64,000 bases of DNA from Phenylobacterium sp. (GTDB taxonomy: Bacteria > Pseudomonadota > Alphaproteobacteria > Caulobacterales > Caulobacteraceae): positions 124,001 to 188,000 of the forward strand of contig NZ_SCVD01000001.1 in assembly GCF_004297125.1 (NCBI RefSeq), given 5' to 3'. Below, one piece after another: positions 9,911 through 18,272 of this stretch (positions are counted from its first letter, which is position 1; each line of letters starts with the position of its first letter). The position numbers and the translations under genes were made by a program. Below the pieces are notes generated by a model. That model did not search any database, was not told the origin of the DNA, and was given only the letters and a program-made list of their open reading frames with translations.

Positions 9911-10942
9911 ATGAAGCGCCTCGCCCTCGCCTTCCTGCTGTTCGCCCTCTCGGCCTGCACGCCGCTGATGATCCAGCAGGCGGGAACGCCGCCGGCCGGC
10001 TTCCAGGGCGCCCACTTCGAGACCGATGCGGTGGTCAGTTTCGACGGGGCGCGGCTGGGGCTTACCACCTGGGAAGCCAAGACCGCCCAGCCCTGGGCCG
10101 TGGTCGTGGCGGCGCACGGCATGAACGACTACGCCAACGCCTTCCACTTCGCCGCCGAGGCCTGGGCCGAGCAGGGCGTCACCACCTACGCCTACGACCA
10201 GCGCGGATTTGGCCGGTCGCCGGGGCGCGGCATCTGGGCCGGCGACGAGCTGCTGATCGAGGACCTGCGCACGGTCACGGCGCTGGCGCGGGCCCGATAT
10301 CCCGGCGCCATCGTCACCGTGGTGGGCGAGAGCATGGGCGGTTCGGTGGCCGCCGCGGCCTTCGCCGGCGACCGCCCGCCCGCAGCGGACCGGCTGGTCC
10401 TGCTGTCGCCGGGCGTCTGGGGCTTCAAGGCCCAGCCCCTGCCCAACAAGACCCTGCTGTGGCTGGCCGCCAACTTCACCGCGGCCAAGGTCTATACGCC
10501 ACCCCGGTGGGTCACCGACCGCATCTATCCGACCGACAACCGCGACGAACTGATGGCCATGGGGCGCGACCGGCTGATGATCTGGGGGGCGCGCTCCGAC
10601 ACCCTCTACGGCCTGGTCCGCCTGATGGACCGCGCCGCCAAGGACGTGGGTGAGGACCGCCTGCCGACGTTCTACCTCTACGGCGCGAACGACCAGATCA
10701 TCCCCAAGAACGCGGCCTTCAAGGCCGTGAAGCGGCTGCGCCCCACCGATCGTTCGGCCTACTACGCCGCGGGCCACCACCTGCTGACCCGCGACAAGCA
10801 GCGGGCGGCGGTGATCGCCGACGTGCTGGCCTTCATCCGCGATCCGGACGCGCCGCTGCCGTCAGGCGCGCCGCCGATCCCGGGAGCAGGCGCCAAGCAC
10901 GCAGGCGCCGCCGACCCATCTCGTCGCGCCGCGGGGTTGTGA
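9911..10942 (+). CDS. Alpha/beta-hydrolase lipoprotein (monoacylglycerol lipase-like)
   Basis: A 343-residue predicted lipoprotein: residues 1-16 form a lipoprotein signal with lipobox LSAC (Cys16). The hydrolase domain has an oxyanion/lid motif AAHGMNDYA, the nucleophile elbow GESMGGS and probable Asp (YLYGANDQIIP) and His (AAGHHLLTRD) to complete the triad. This resembles Hydrolase_4/monoglyceride lipases. It should act on lipid esters at the membrane. The C-terminal 30 residues are Pro/Gly-rich and look unstructured. It stands alone. Confidence 0.85.
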   Translation: MKRLALAFLLFALSACTPLMIQQAGTPPAGFQGAHFETDAVVSFDGARLGLTTWEAKTAQPWAVVVAAHGMNDYANAFHFAAEAWAEQGVTTYAYDQRGFGRSPGRGIWAGDELLIEDLRTVTALARARYPGAIVTVVGESMGGSVAAAAFAGDRPPAADRLVLLSPGVWGFKAQPLPNKTLLWLAANFTAAKVYTPPRWVTDRIYPTDNRDELMAMGRDRLMIWGARSDTLYGLVRLMDRAAKDVGEDRLPTFYLYGANDQIIPKNAAFKAVKRLRPTDRSAYYAAGHHLLTRDKQRAAVIADVLAFIRDPDAPLPSGAPPIPGAGAKHAGAADPSRRAAGL

Positions 10943-11002
10943 TATGCCCCGCACACGCGTATCTCCCGCCAAATTCTTCCCTCATGACGCAGAGTTCACG
11001 GC

Positions 11003-12079
11003 ATGACCTTGTTCGATTCTCCGGCCTTCGAGGGTCATGAAGGTGTGCATGCCTTCTCGGACGAGAAGTCCGGCCTGAAGGCGATCATCGCCGTACATTC
11101 CACCGCCCGCGGGCCGGCCGCCGGCGGCTGCCGCATGTGGCCCTACGCCAGCGCGGAGGACGCGCTCACCGACGCCCTGAAGCTCTCGCGGGCCATGTCC
11201 TACAAGAATGCCATGGCCGACCTGGAGCTGGGCGGGGGCAAGTCGGTGATCATCGGCGACGCCCGCACCCAGAAGACGCCGGCCTTGTTCGAGGCGTTCG
11301 GCCGCGCGGTCGAGGGCCTGGGCGGCAAGTACTGGACCGCCGAGGACGTCGGCGTGTCGGTGGCGGACCTCACCTACGCCCGCAGGAACACGCGATACGT
11401 CGCCGGCCTCGAAGGCCACGCCGCAGCCTCCGGCGACCCCAGCCCGGTGACCGCCGAGGGCGTGTTCCGCGGCGTGCGCCTCTGCGTCCGGCGCGGTCTG
11501 AAGCGCGACCTGGACGGGGTGCGGGTAGCGATCCAGGGCATCGGCAACGTCGGCGGCCATCTGGCGCAGAAGCTCCACGCCGCCGGCGCCAAGCTGGTGC
11601 TGACCGACGTCAACGTCGAGGCCCTGCGCCGCGTCGCCGCCGCCACCGACGCGGAGATCGTGGCCCCCAGCGCCATCTTCGACGCCGACGTGGACGTCTT
11701 CGCGCCTTGCGCCCTGGGGGGCGCGGTCAGTCTCGACACCCTGCCGCGCATCCGCGCCAGGATCATCGCCGGCGGCGCCAACAACCAGCTGGCCGACGCC
11801 GAGACGGGCCGCGAGCTGTTCAACCGCGGCATCCTCTATGCCCCGGACTACGTCATCAACGGCGGCGGCATCATCAACGTGGCCGGTGAGATCCGGGCCC
11901 TGGAGCTTGGCGAGGCCTTCGATCCTGCCTGGGTCGACGCCAAGCTGGACCGCCTGGCCCTGACCCTCGAGGAAGTGCTGGAACAGGCCCTGGTCGAACG
12001 CCGCCCGACCCACGAGGTCGCCAACGAGATCGCCCGCTCCCGCATCGTCGGCGCCGCGGAGAAGCGCGCGGCGGCTTAA
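11003..12079 (+). CDS. Leucine/phenylalanine-type amino acid dehydrogenase
   Basis: A 358-residue Glu/Leu/Phe/Val dehydrogenase that should oxidatively deaminate a hydrophobic amino acid with NAD+. The N-terminal domain carries GPAAGGCRMWPY and KNAMADLELGGGKSVIIGD with the catalytic and substrate Lys residues. The Rossmann domain begins at VAIQGIGNVGGHLAQKL. Length and motifs fit the leucine dehydrogenase branch rather than the larger glutamate dehydrogenases. It overlaps the convergent exporter gene by 4 bp. No regulator is adjacent. Confidence 0.9.
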   Translation: MTLFDSPAFEGHEGVHAFSDEKSGLKAIIAVHSTARGPAAGGCRMWPYASAEDALTDALKLSRAMSYKNAMADLELGGGKSVIIGDARTQKTPALFEAFGRAVEGLGGKYWTAEDVGVSVADLTYARRNTRYVAGLEGHAAASGDPSPVTAEGVFRGVRLCVRRGLKRDLDGVRVAIQGIGNVGGHLAQKLHAAGAKLVLTDVNVEALRRVAAATDAEIVAPSAIFDADVDVFAPCALGGAVSLDTLPRIRARIIAGGANNQLADAETGRELFNRGILYAPDYVINGGGIINVAGEIRALELGEAFDPAWVDAKLDRLALTLEEVLEQALVERRPTHEVANEIARSRIVGAAEKRAAA

Positions 12080-13569
12080 GCCGCCGATCGCCGCCGGTCG
12101 CTGAGCAGCACCAGGGCGGCCGCGCCGCCGGCCGCCGAGATCGCCGCGGAGAGACCGGCGACGATCTGCAGGGCCTGCACGAAGGCGCTTCGGCTCTCGG
12201 ACAACAGGGCCGCGCCAGCCGCGCCGCCGATCCGCTCGGCTTCCGCCACGGCCAACCCCAGCGAGGCGTGGTCCGTGTTTGGGGCCAACGCCTGGTAGAT
12301 GGCGACGCCCAGGCTGCCCAGCAGGGCGATGCCCATGACGCCGCCGAACTCCGAGCCGGTCTCGGAGATCGCGCCCGCGCCGCCGGCCCGCTCGGGCGGG
12401 GCGGCGTTGAGGATCAGGTCCGACGTGAGCACGAAGGTCGGTCCGAGCCCCAGCGACATCACCACGCACGCCGTGACCAGAAGCGGCAGCCCGCCCCAGG
12501 AAACCTGGGTCAGCATCGCCAGGCCCAGCGCCAGCAGGCCCATGCCGCCGGCCACCACCCGCGAGGGACGCCCATGCTGCACGAACCACGGCGAGAGCAT
12601 CGAGCCCGCCGTGGTCGCGGCGGCCGACGGGAGCTGCCAGAGGCCCGCCTCCAGCGGGGACAGGCCCAGCACCAGCTGCAGGTACTGGGCGATGAACAGG
12701 AACGTCCCGAAGATCACCAGGCAGCCCAGCAGATTGATGGAGAGCGCCGTGGAGAAGGTCTTCGAACCGAACAGCGACAGGTCGATCAGCGGATCGGTCA
12801 ACCGCCTCTGTCGCTCGACGAACGCCCAGGCCAGCAGCAGGCCCACGACGACCGAGGCGCCGGCCAGGACCGAGGGCCCGGCCTCGGCGGTCCGCTTCAG
12901 TCCGTAGACGACCGCCAGGACGGCGCTCAGCGAGAGGCCGGCGCTGACGACATCGGACTTGCCGGCGTTGGGATCCTTGTATTCCGGCAGCAGCAGCGGG
13001 GCGGCGATCAGCACCAGCGCCATCACCGGCAGCGCCAGCAGGAAGACCGAGCCCCACGAGAACCACTGCAGCATCACGCCGCCCAGGACCGGCCCGATGA
13101 GGCCGCCGGCCGCATAGCCCGTGCCCCACGCCCCGATGGCGAAGGTGCGCTGGCCCTCGTCCTGGAACATGTGGCGGATCAGCGAGAGGGTGGACGGCGC
13201 GATGGTGGCCCCCGCCACGCCCAGCAGGGCCCGCGCGGCGATCAGGGCCTCGGCCGTAGGAGCGAAGGCCGCGAGGAGGGACGCCAGGCCGAAGGCCGCG
13301 GCTCCGAACATCAGCAGGCGCCGCCGGCCGATCCGGTCGCCCAGCGTGCCCATGGTGATCAGCCAGCCGGCGACCATGAAGCCATAGATGTCGACGATCC
13401 ACAGGAGCTGGACGGCGCTGGGCTCCAGGTCGGCGGAAAGCGAGGGAACGGCCAGGTTCAGGACCGTAAGGTCCATCGAATAGAGCAGGCACGGCAGCAC
13501 CACGAGGCCGAGCCCGATCCATTCGCGGCGCGTGGCTCGGGCGGGCGGGGTGGCGGCTATGGCCGTCAT
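12076..13569 (-). CDS. MFS transporter, DHA2 (EmrB/QacA-type) 14-helix exporter
   Basis: A 497-residue major facilitator with about 14 predicted membrane helices. Motif A reads GTLGDRIGRRRLLMFG after helix 2, and motif C-like glycine-rich segments (GGLIGPVLGGVML) mark a drug/H+ antiporter. Similar to SmvA/QacA-type multidrug exporters. It starts 56 bp after the stop of a small membrane protein gene on the same strand, so it might be the distal member of the Lgt-like/radical SAM run, but its function would be independent. Substrate unknown. Confidence 0.88.
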   Translation of the reverse strand: MTAIAATPPARATRREWIGLGLVVLPCLLYSMDLTVLNLAVPSLSADLEPSAVQLLWIVDIYGFMVAGWLITMGTLGDRIGRRRLLMFGAAAFGLASLLAAFAPTAEALIAARALLGVAGATIAPSTLSLIRHMFQDEGQRTFAIGAWGTGYAAGGLIGPVLGGVMLQWFSWGSVFLLALPVMALVLIAAPLLLPEYKDPNAGKSDVVSAGLSLSAVLAVVYGLKRTAEAGPSVLAGASVVVGLLLAWAFVERQRRLTDPLIDLSLFGSKTFSTALSINLLGCLVIFGTFLFIAQYLQLVLGLSPLEAGLWQLPSAAATTAGSMLSPWFVQHGRPSRVVAGGMGLLALGLAMLTQVSWGGLPLLVTACVVMSLGLGPTFVLTSDLILNAAPPERAGGAGAISETGSEFGGVMGIALLGSLGVAIYQALAPNTDHASLGLAVAEAERIGGAAGAALLSESRSAFVQALQIVAGLSAAISAAGGAAALVLLSDRRRSAA

Positions 13570-13625
13570 GGCTTACTCCTCGTCCTCATGGTCAAGGACG
13601 AGCGGCCGTCCAGCGATCCGACATA

Positions 13626-13883
13626 TCACGGCGACGGCGGGCGGTTCGCCTTCCAGCTCCGCAAGCCGTTCACCAGCAGCAGCAAGCCCGCGCCGGTCGG
13701 CAAGCCGCCGACGATCAGCGCGGTCCCGAGGATGAAGCCGCTGAGGCCGGCGTCCTCGCCGCGCAGGAGGCCGATCAGCCCGCCGCCACCGAAGATGAGG
13801 GTGCATGATCCGCACAGCAGGACCATGAGCCCACCCACCGCAACGAGGCCTCCGGCCACGAAACGGGTGGTCCTGTCGCTCAC
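13626..13883 (-). CDS. Small two-helix membrane protein B (paralogue of upstream protein)
   Basis: An 85-residue protein starting with GTG (VSDRTTRF) in a GTGA overlap with the upstream gene. Two membrane helices are visible (VAGGLVAVGGLMVLLCG… and GFILGTALIVGGLPTGAGLLLLV). It is clearly related to the preceding 97-residue protein: both have a G-L-M/I-x-LLCG-x-C segment in helix 1 and a VLGGLP/IVGGLP motif in helix 2. This suggests local duplication. It is the fourth cistron after the Lgt-like and radical SAM genes. Family not recognised. Confidence 0.75.
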   Translation of the reverse strand: MSDRTTRFVAGGLVAVGGLMVLLCGSCTLIFGGGGLIGLLRGEDAGLSGFILGTALIVGGLPTGAGLLLLVNGLRSWKANRPPSP

Positions 13884-14173
13884 GGGGCGTCTCCGCCGGC
13901 GCGCTCGATCCCGGCGGCAGGCGCCCGGCGCAGCGCTCGGCCCCAGACGAACAGTCCGAAGCCGACTGCCGCCGGCAGACCGCCCAACACCAGGGGCATC
14001 AGCAGCATGCCCGCGTCGTTCGGGTGGGCGAAGGTATCGACGAGGAAGGCCACGAAGAACAGGGCGCCGCAGCCGCCGCACAACAGCATGATCAGCGCGC
14101 CGACTGCGATCAGCGCCGCGCCGAAGAAGGCGCGGACGGGGCTCTGTGCTCCGGGAGATCGCGTTTCGCTCAT
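13880..14173 (-). CDS. Small two-helix membrane protein A
   Basis: A 97-residue membrane protein whose ATG overlaps the radical SAM stop (ATGA). Helix 1 is AALIAVGALIMLLCGGCGALFF and helix 2 is LLMPLVLGGLPAAVGFGLFVWG, with a short acidic loop (FAHPNDAG) between them and an Arg-rich cytoplasmic tail. The paired Cys residues in helix 1 (CGGC) are notable. It is paralogous to the next gene. The tight translational coupling argues that both work with the radical SAM/Lgt-like enzymes, perhaps as membrane partners; this is inference. Confidence 0.78.
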   Translation of the reverse strand: MSETRSPGAQSPVRAFFGAALIAVGALIMLLCGGCGALFFVAFLVDTFAHPNDAGMLLMPLVLGGLPAAVGFGLFVWGRALRRAPAAGIERAGGDAP

Positions 14174-15606
14174 CGCACCTGCCCCCGCTTCAAGGCGTCC
14201 GCTCCCGCCGCGCCCGGCCGATAGAAGGTGTTGAAGGTGTCGAAGGGGATGATCGTCCCGTCCGGCTGCACGAAGTGGACGCAGGAACGCTTTACCGTGC
14301 CCAGATCGAAGTTGAAGCGGTCCAGGAACTGGCTGACCACGACGCGGAAGGTGTTCTCATAGGCCACCTCCTGCGGCACGGCCGCCTCGGGCAGGCAGCA
14401 CAGCAGACTGGCCAGCTTCTCCGACGTATTGCCCTGGGCCGTGGACAGCGACAGCAGCTCGAACACCTGCTTGCGGAGTTCCGGATAGCTCTCGAAGGTC
14501 ACGGTGTTGGGCGCGGCGGCCACGAACAGCTCGCGCGGCAGCATGGCGGTGACCGGCTGCACCTGGCGACCGTTGCGCAGGCCGTATCCGATGCAGATCT
14601 GATCCGGATTGCAGGGCAGGGGGATCAGGTCTTCCAGCGCGAAGACTCCGGCCTCGGCGATGCGGCGGCGCACCTCGGTCAGGACCATGCGGTGGCGCTT
14701 GGCGTCGAAGCCGTCGTTGCGGCCGGCGTCCTGGATCGGCTGGAAGGTCACCCCGCGGACGCAGCGCCAGTCCAGGGCGAAGCGGACGATGTCGGCGATC
14801 TCGTCGTCGTTGACGCCCTTCTTCAGGGTGACCACCAGGGTGGTGGAGATGTCGTTGCGCTCCAGGGCCTCCAGCGCCTCGATCCGCACGCGGGTCAGGT
14901 CGGCGCCGCGCAGGTTCATCAGCGCCTCTCGCTTCAGGCTGTCGAACTGCAGATAGACTTCGAAGCCCGGCATATAACCCGCCAGCCGCTCGGCGAAGCC
15001 GGCCTCGCGGGCGATCCTGAGGCCATTGGTGTTGATCATCAGGTGGCGGATCGGCCGGCCCTTGGCCGCGTCCAGGATCTCCCAGAACTGCGGATGGAGT
15101 GTGGGCTCGCCCCCCGAGAGCTGCACCAGGTCGGGCTCGCCCTCGGCCGCGACGATCACGTCCAGCATGGCCTCGACCTCGGCCAGCGGCCGGTGCGCCT
15201 CGCGCTTCACCGAACTGTCGGCGAAACAGACCGGGCACGAGAGGTTGCAGGCCTCGTTGATCTCGAGGATCGCCAGGCACGAGTGCTGCTCGTGGTCCGG
15301 GCAGAGGCCGCAGTCGTAGGGGCAGCCGTGGTCGGTGCGGGTAGCCACCGACAGCGGCCGGTCGCCGGGCTTCAGCCAGTCGCGCTGGGATTTCCAATAG
15401 GCGATATCGTCGGCGATCAGCGTCTTCTGCACCCCGTGCTCGCGGCAGCGCTTGAGGTAATAGACCGCGTCGTCCTCGCCGATCACCTTGGCCGGGACCA
15501 GCTCCAGGCAGGTCTCACACAGGCTCGTGGTCTGGCCCAGGAACAGGTAGGGCGCGGCCTTCCGCACGGTCGCGGCGGAGGCTTCCGCGATAGTAGACCC
15601 ATCCAT
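14170..15606 (-). CDS. Radical SAM protein of the Tes/MJ0619 (tetraether lipid synthase-like) family
   Basis: About 478 residues from the ATG at 15606 (six residues more from 15624; a GTG at 15567 is also possible). Numbering from 15624, the cysteine pattern is C36-x2-C39, C60 in KRCREHG, C101/C105/C108 in CPYDCGLC-x2-H, and the canonical radical SAM CNLSCPVC (126-133), then GGEPT at 171. This multi-cluster layout matches the MJ0619/Tes family, whose archaeal members join lipid tails by C-C bond formation; related bacterial enzymes are largely uncharacterised. It overlaps the upstream Lgt-like gene by about 90 bp and the downstream small membrane gene by ATGA. A lipid substrate is inferred, not shown. 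Confidence 0.8.
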   Translation of the reverse strand: MDGSTIAEASAATVRKAAPYLFLGQTTSLCETCLELVPAKVIGEDDAVYYLKRCREHGVQKTLIADDIAYWKSQRDWLKPGDRPLSVATRTDHGCPYDCGLCPDHEQHSCLAILEINEACNLSCPVCFADSSVKREAHRPLAEVEAMLDVIVAAEGEPDLVQLSGGEPTLHPQFWEILDAAKGRPIRHLMINTNGLRIAREAGFAERLAGYMPGFEVYLQFDSLKREALMNLRGADLTRVRIEALEALERNDISTTLVVTLKKGVNDDEIADIVRFALDWRCVRGVTFQPIQDAGRNDGFDAKRHRMVLTEVRRRIAEAGVFALEDLIPLPCNPDQICIGYGLRNGRQVQPVTAMLPRELFVAAAPNTVTFESYPELRKQVFELLSLSTAQGNTSEKLASLLCCLPEAAVPQEVAYENTFRVVVSQFLDRFNFDLGTVKRSCVHFVQPDGTIIPFDTFNTFYRPGAAGADALKRGQVR

Positions 15607-16282
15607 AGGCGACCAGCCCCCCACACAGCAGATGGAACAGGTTAAGCGGCCCGATCAAAGGGGGATAGGGCTTCAGGAACTCCCAACCGAAGCGGGTGAG
15701 CCCGTACCATAAGCACAGGGCGTAGAAGCCGCGCCGCATCGCCCACGGCCTGCGCCGGGCCAGGCCTTCCAGATAGACGGCCAGGAACGCCGCCATCGCC
15801 AGGCTCTCGTAGGCCTGCACGGGGTGACGGCCGATCCCGTCGCCCAGCTCCACGGCCCAGGGCAGGGTCGTCGGCGCACCGTAGGTGCCGTCCGGCAGGC
15901 CGGCGAACAGGCAACCCCAGCGGCCGATCACCACGCCCAGGGCGAACGGCCCCACGAACACCCCGCCCGTCGAGCCACGCACCCCGCGCAACGCCTTGTA
16001 GATCTCCACGCCGACGATCGCGCCGACCAGGGCGCCGACCACGCTGTGCGACAGGGCCGGGTCGGCGTTCCGCAGGCTGTTCAGCGATCCCGCCAGCCAG
16101 GCGCCGGGGATCGCCCCAGCCACCAGGGCCGCGAAGTAGCCGCCGCCGACCTTACCGGCGACCTGCTCGGTCAGTCCTTTCAGCCGCCAGCGGTAGAGCG
16201 CGACGCTCAGGCCGATCCCCGCGGCCCACGCCGCGAGGTCGAAGGCGGCGTGCGCCCAGGTCGCGGTGGGGATCTGGATCAT
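15515..16282 (-). CDS. Prolipoprotein diacylglyceryl transferase (Lgt)-like membrane protein
   Basis: A 255-residue polytopic membrane protein of the LGT family (PF01790), shorter than canonical Lgt. It keeps the family's key segments: GRWGCLFAGLPDGTYG (about 120-135, containing the Arg of the GR-x-G motif) and RHPVQAYES (152-160, equivalent to HPxQLYE). The usual NFIN of housekeeping Lgt is replaced by GCLFAG, as in the accessory LGT-like branch. The strong overlap with the Tes-like radical SAM gene suggests coordinated synthesis. It may transfer or recognise a phospholipid diacylglyceryl group; it is unlikely to be the housekeeping enzyme. Confidence 0.82.
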   Translation of the reverse strand: MIQIPTATWAHAAFDLAAWAAGIGLSVALYRWRLKGLTEQVAGKVGGGYFAALVAGAIPGAWLAGSLNSLRNADPALSHSVVGALVGAIVGVEIYKALRGVRGSTGGVFVGPFALGVVIGRWGCLFAGLPDGTYGAPTTLPWAVELGDGIGRHPVQAYESLAMAAFLAVYLEGLARRRPWAMRRGFYALCLWYGLTRFGWEFLKPYPPLIGPLNLFHLLCGGLVAYGWVYYRGSLRRDRAEGRALPVPGPDHEPV

Positions 16283-16316
16283 GCGGCGCCGATCAAGCGC
16301 GCGGATTCGGCGCCGC

Positions 16317-16883
16317 TCAACCCTGCCGCGCCCGCCATGCGTCGCGATCCAGCCGCCAGACCTGCCCCTCGGCCGGGCCGCCGACGTAGTCGCGCGCCTC
16401 GATGGCGACCAGTTCGGCGCCCTGCTTCTCCTTCACCCGGCCGGAGGCCCGGTTGGCGACGGCATTGGTCAGGTAGAGGAAGGGCCAGCCCAGCACCTCG
16501 AAGGCGTAGGCGGTGACCGCTTCGGCCGCCTCCGTCATCAGGCCCCGGCCGTGCAACGCCGGGTCCAGCCAGAAGCCGCGCATGTCGCGCTTTTCGCCAT
16601 CGAATGGCCAGAGGTCGATGCGGCCCGCCAGCGTGTCGTCGCCGCCCTTCAGGGTGAGCGCCCAGAACGCCCTTTCGCCCTTGGCCCGCTGCTCCAGGCA
16701 CTGGGTCATGTTCGTCGCCGCCCCGTCGTCGGGGTAAGGCCACGGGACGCCGGCGTGCAGCCAGCGCACGACCTCCCACTGCGGGAAGATCCGCTGGACG
16801 GCGGGTATGTCGCGCGCTTCGATCGGACGCAGGATCAGTCGCGCCGTCTCCAGCACTGGGGTTGGGGGCAAGGGATCAGTCAT
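16317..16883 (-). CDS. GNAT acetyltransferase (RimJ/RimL-like)
   Basis: A 188-residue GNAT enzyme of the RimJ/RimL type (Acetyltransf_3). The N-terminus has ETARLILRPIEARDIPAVQ. The acetyl-CoA loop region is RGFWLDPALHGRGLMTEAAEA and the C-terminal part is LTNAVANRASGRVKEKQGAE. The stop lies 34 bp upstream of the Lgt-like start on the same strand, so it may head that operon. N-terminal or small-molecule amine acetylation is likely; acceptor unknown. Confidence 0.87.
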   Translation of the reverse strand: MTDPLPPTPVLETARLILRPIEARDIPAVQRIFPQWEVVRWLHAGVPWPYPDDGAATNMTQCLEQRAKGERAFWALTLKGGDDTLAGRIDLWPFDGEKRDMRGFWLDPALHGRGLMTEAAEAVTAYAFEVLGWPFLYLTNAVANRASGRVKEKQGAELVAIEARDYVGGPAEGQVWRLDRDAWRARQG

Positions 16884-17105
16884 CTCCGGTCTCTCTTGGA
16901 CTTGCCGGAGGCCGGGGCGCGCCTTCCTTCAGATATCGTGAGCCTCGGCCGGTCCGGCGGGGCTCGTCTGGGAAGGCTAGGCCGCTTTGGCGCGCGCAAG
17001 ACCGTCCCGACGCCCCGCGAGGGCGGCGCCGTTGCAACCCGACGGGTTGGCGGACTTGCGAACCATGGCGGCCTCATAGCACGGCCTGGCCGGACGCCCC
17101 AACGC

Positions 17106-18272
17106 TCAGGTCGGCGGCGCGGCCTCGCGCATCGGTTCCTCGGACGCCGCGGCCGCTGGCCGCGAGCGTTTCGGCTCCACCGCGGACGGCCTGTCGTCCT
17201 CGGAGTCCAGCCGGGCGCGGATGGTGCAGACCACGCCGTCGATGGGATAGGCGATCCGCACTTCGCCGTTGAGGTCCGCCGCCAGGCCGCGCTCGATCAG
17301 CCGGGTGCCGAACCCGGCGCGCGTGGGCGGGTTCACCCGCGGCCCGTCGACCTCGCGCCAGGTCGCCGTCAGCTCGCGGGGGCCGCCGCCTCGGGACAGG
17401 TTCCACGTGAAATCGATCCAGCCCTCGGAGGTCGACAGCGCACCGTACTTCACCGCGTTGGTGGCCAGTTCGTGCAGGGCCAACGCGATGGCGATGGCGG
17501 TCTTCGGCTCCAGGCGAACCTTGGGCCCCTTCGTCCGAATCCGGGCTTCGCCCAGGCCCAGGCGAAACGGCTGCAGCGCCTGGCCGACGATCTCGTCCAG
17601 ATCGGCGCCGGACCACTGCTCGTTGGTCAGCACGTCGTGCGCCTTGCTCAGCGCCACGATCCGCGCGGTCAGGGTGTCGCGCGTTCCAAGCGGCGCGCCG
17701 GCGGCGCGCAGGGTCTGTGCGACAATCGACTGCACGGTGGCCAGGGTGTTCTTCACCCGGTGGTTCAACTCGTTGATCAGCAGCCGCAGGTGCGACTGGT
17801 CCTGTTGCTGGCGGGTGATCGCCGCGCGCAGGTTTTCCAGGCGCTCGCGCGCTTCGTACTGCCGCCGACGCCCCCGCAGCGCCGTCTGTACGTGGCTGAC
17901 CAGCGTGGTTGGGTGGAAGGGACGCTCCAGGAAGCTGATGTTGCCCAGGGCGCGGCTGTAGCGCCCGGCCGCCGGGTTGCGCTCCAGTCCGCCGCCGCGC
18001 TGAGCCAGCACGATGATCGGGAAGTCGGACCACGATGGCTGGGCGTCGACCCAGCGCGCCAGCCCGCTGTAGTCGTCTTCCTGCAGGATCTCCTCGACGA
18101 TGAGCGCGACGCCTGCGCCACGCTCGCACTCGCGCTGCACCGACGCCAGGTCGGGGCAGATCTCGGCCATGAGCCCGGCCTCCCGCAACACGGCGGCCGC
18201 GACCGCGGCGTCCCGGCCGAACGGCGCGAGGATGAGCGCCCGTTCCGACGCCGAGTGCTGGCCGGCGATCAT
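17106..18272 (-). CDS. HWE-family histidine kinase with degenerate receiver domain
   Basis: A 388-residue soluble protein. Residues 10-132 have receiver-domain spacing, but the phospho-acceptor strand reads ALIVEEIL (Glu60/Glu61 instead of Asp) and the conserved Lys is Arg117 (FLERPF), so this is a pseudo-receiver. The kinase part has His171 in LINELNHRVKNTLATVQSI, the N-box HELATNAVKYGALS and the W-x-E (TATWREVDG) typical of HWE kinases. The C-terminus is a charged Ala/Glu/Pro tail. It overlaps the upstream KaiC-like gene (ATGA), so the two are translationally coupled and probably share a pathway. Confidence 0.9.
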   Translation of the reverse strand: MIAGQHSASERALILAPFGRDAAVAAAVLREAGLMAEICPDLASVQRECERGAGVALIVEEILQEDDYSGLARWVDAQPSWSDFPIIVLAQRGGGLERNPAAGRYSRALGNISFLERPFHPTTLVSHVQTALRGRRRQYEARERLENLRAAITRQQQDQSHLRLLINELNHRVKNTLATVQSIVAQTLRAAGAPLGTRDTLTARIVALSKAHDVLTNEQWSGADLDEIVGQALQPFRLGLGEARIRTKGPKVRLEPKTAIAIALALHELATNAVKYGALSTSEGWIDFTWNLSRGGGPRELTATWREVDGPRVNPPTRAGFGTRLIERGLAADLNGEVRIAYPIDGVVCTIRARLDSEDDRPSAVEPKRSRPAAAASEEPMREAAPPT

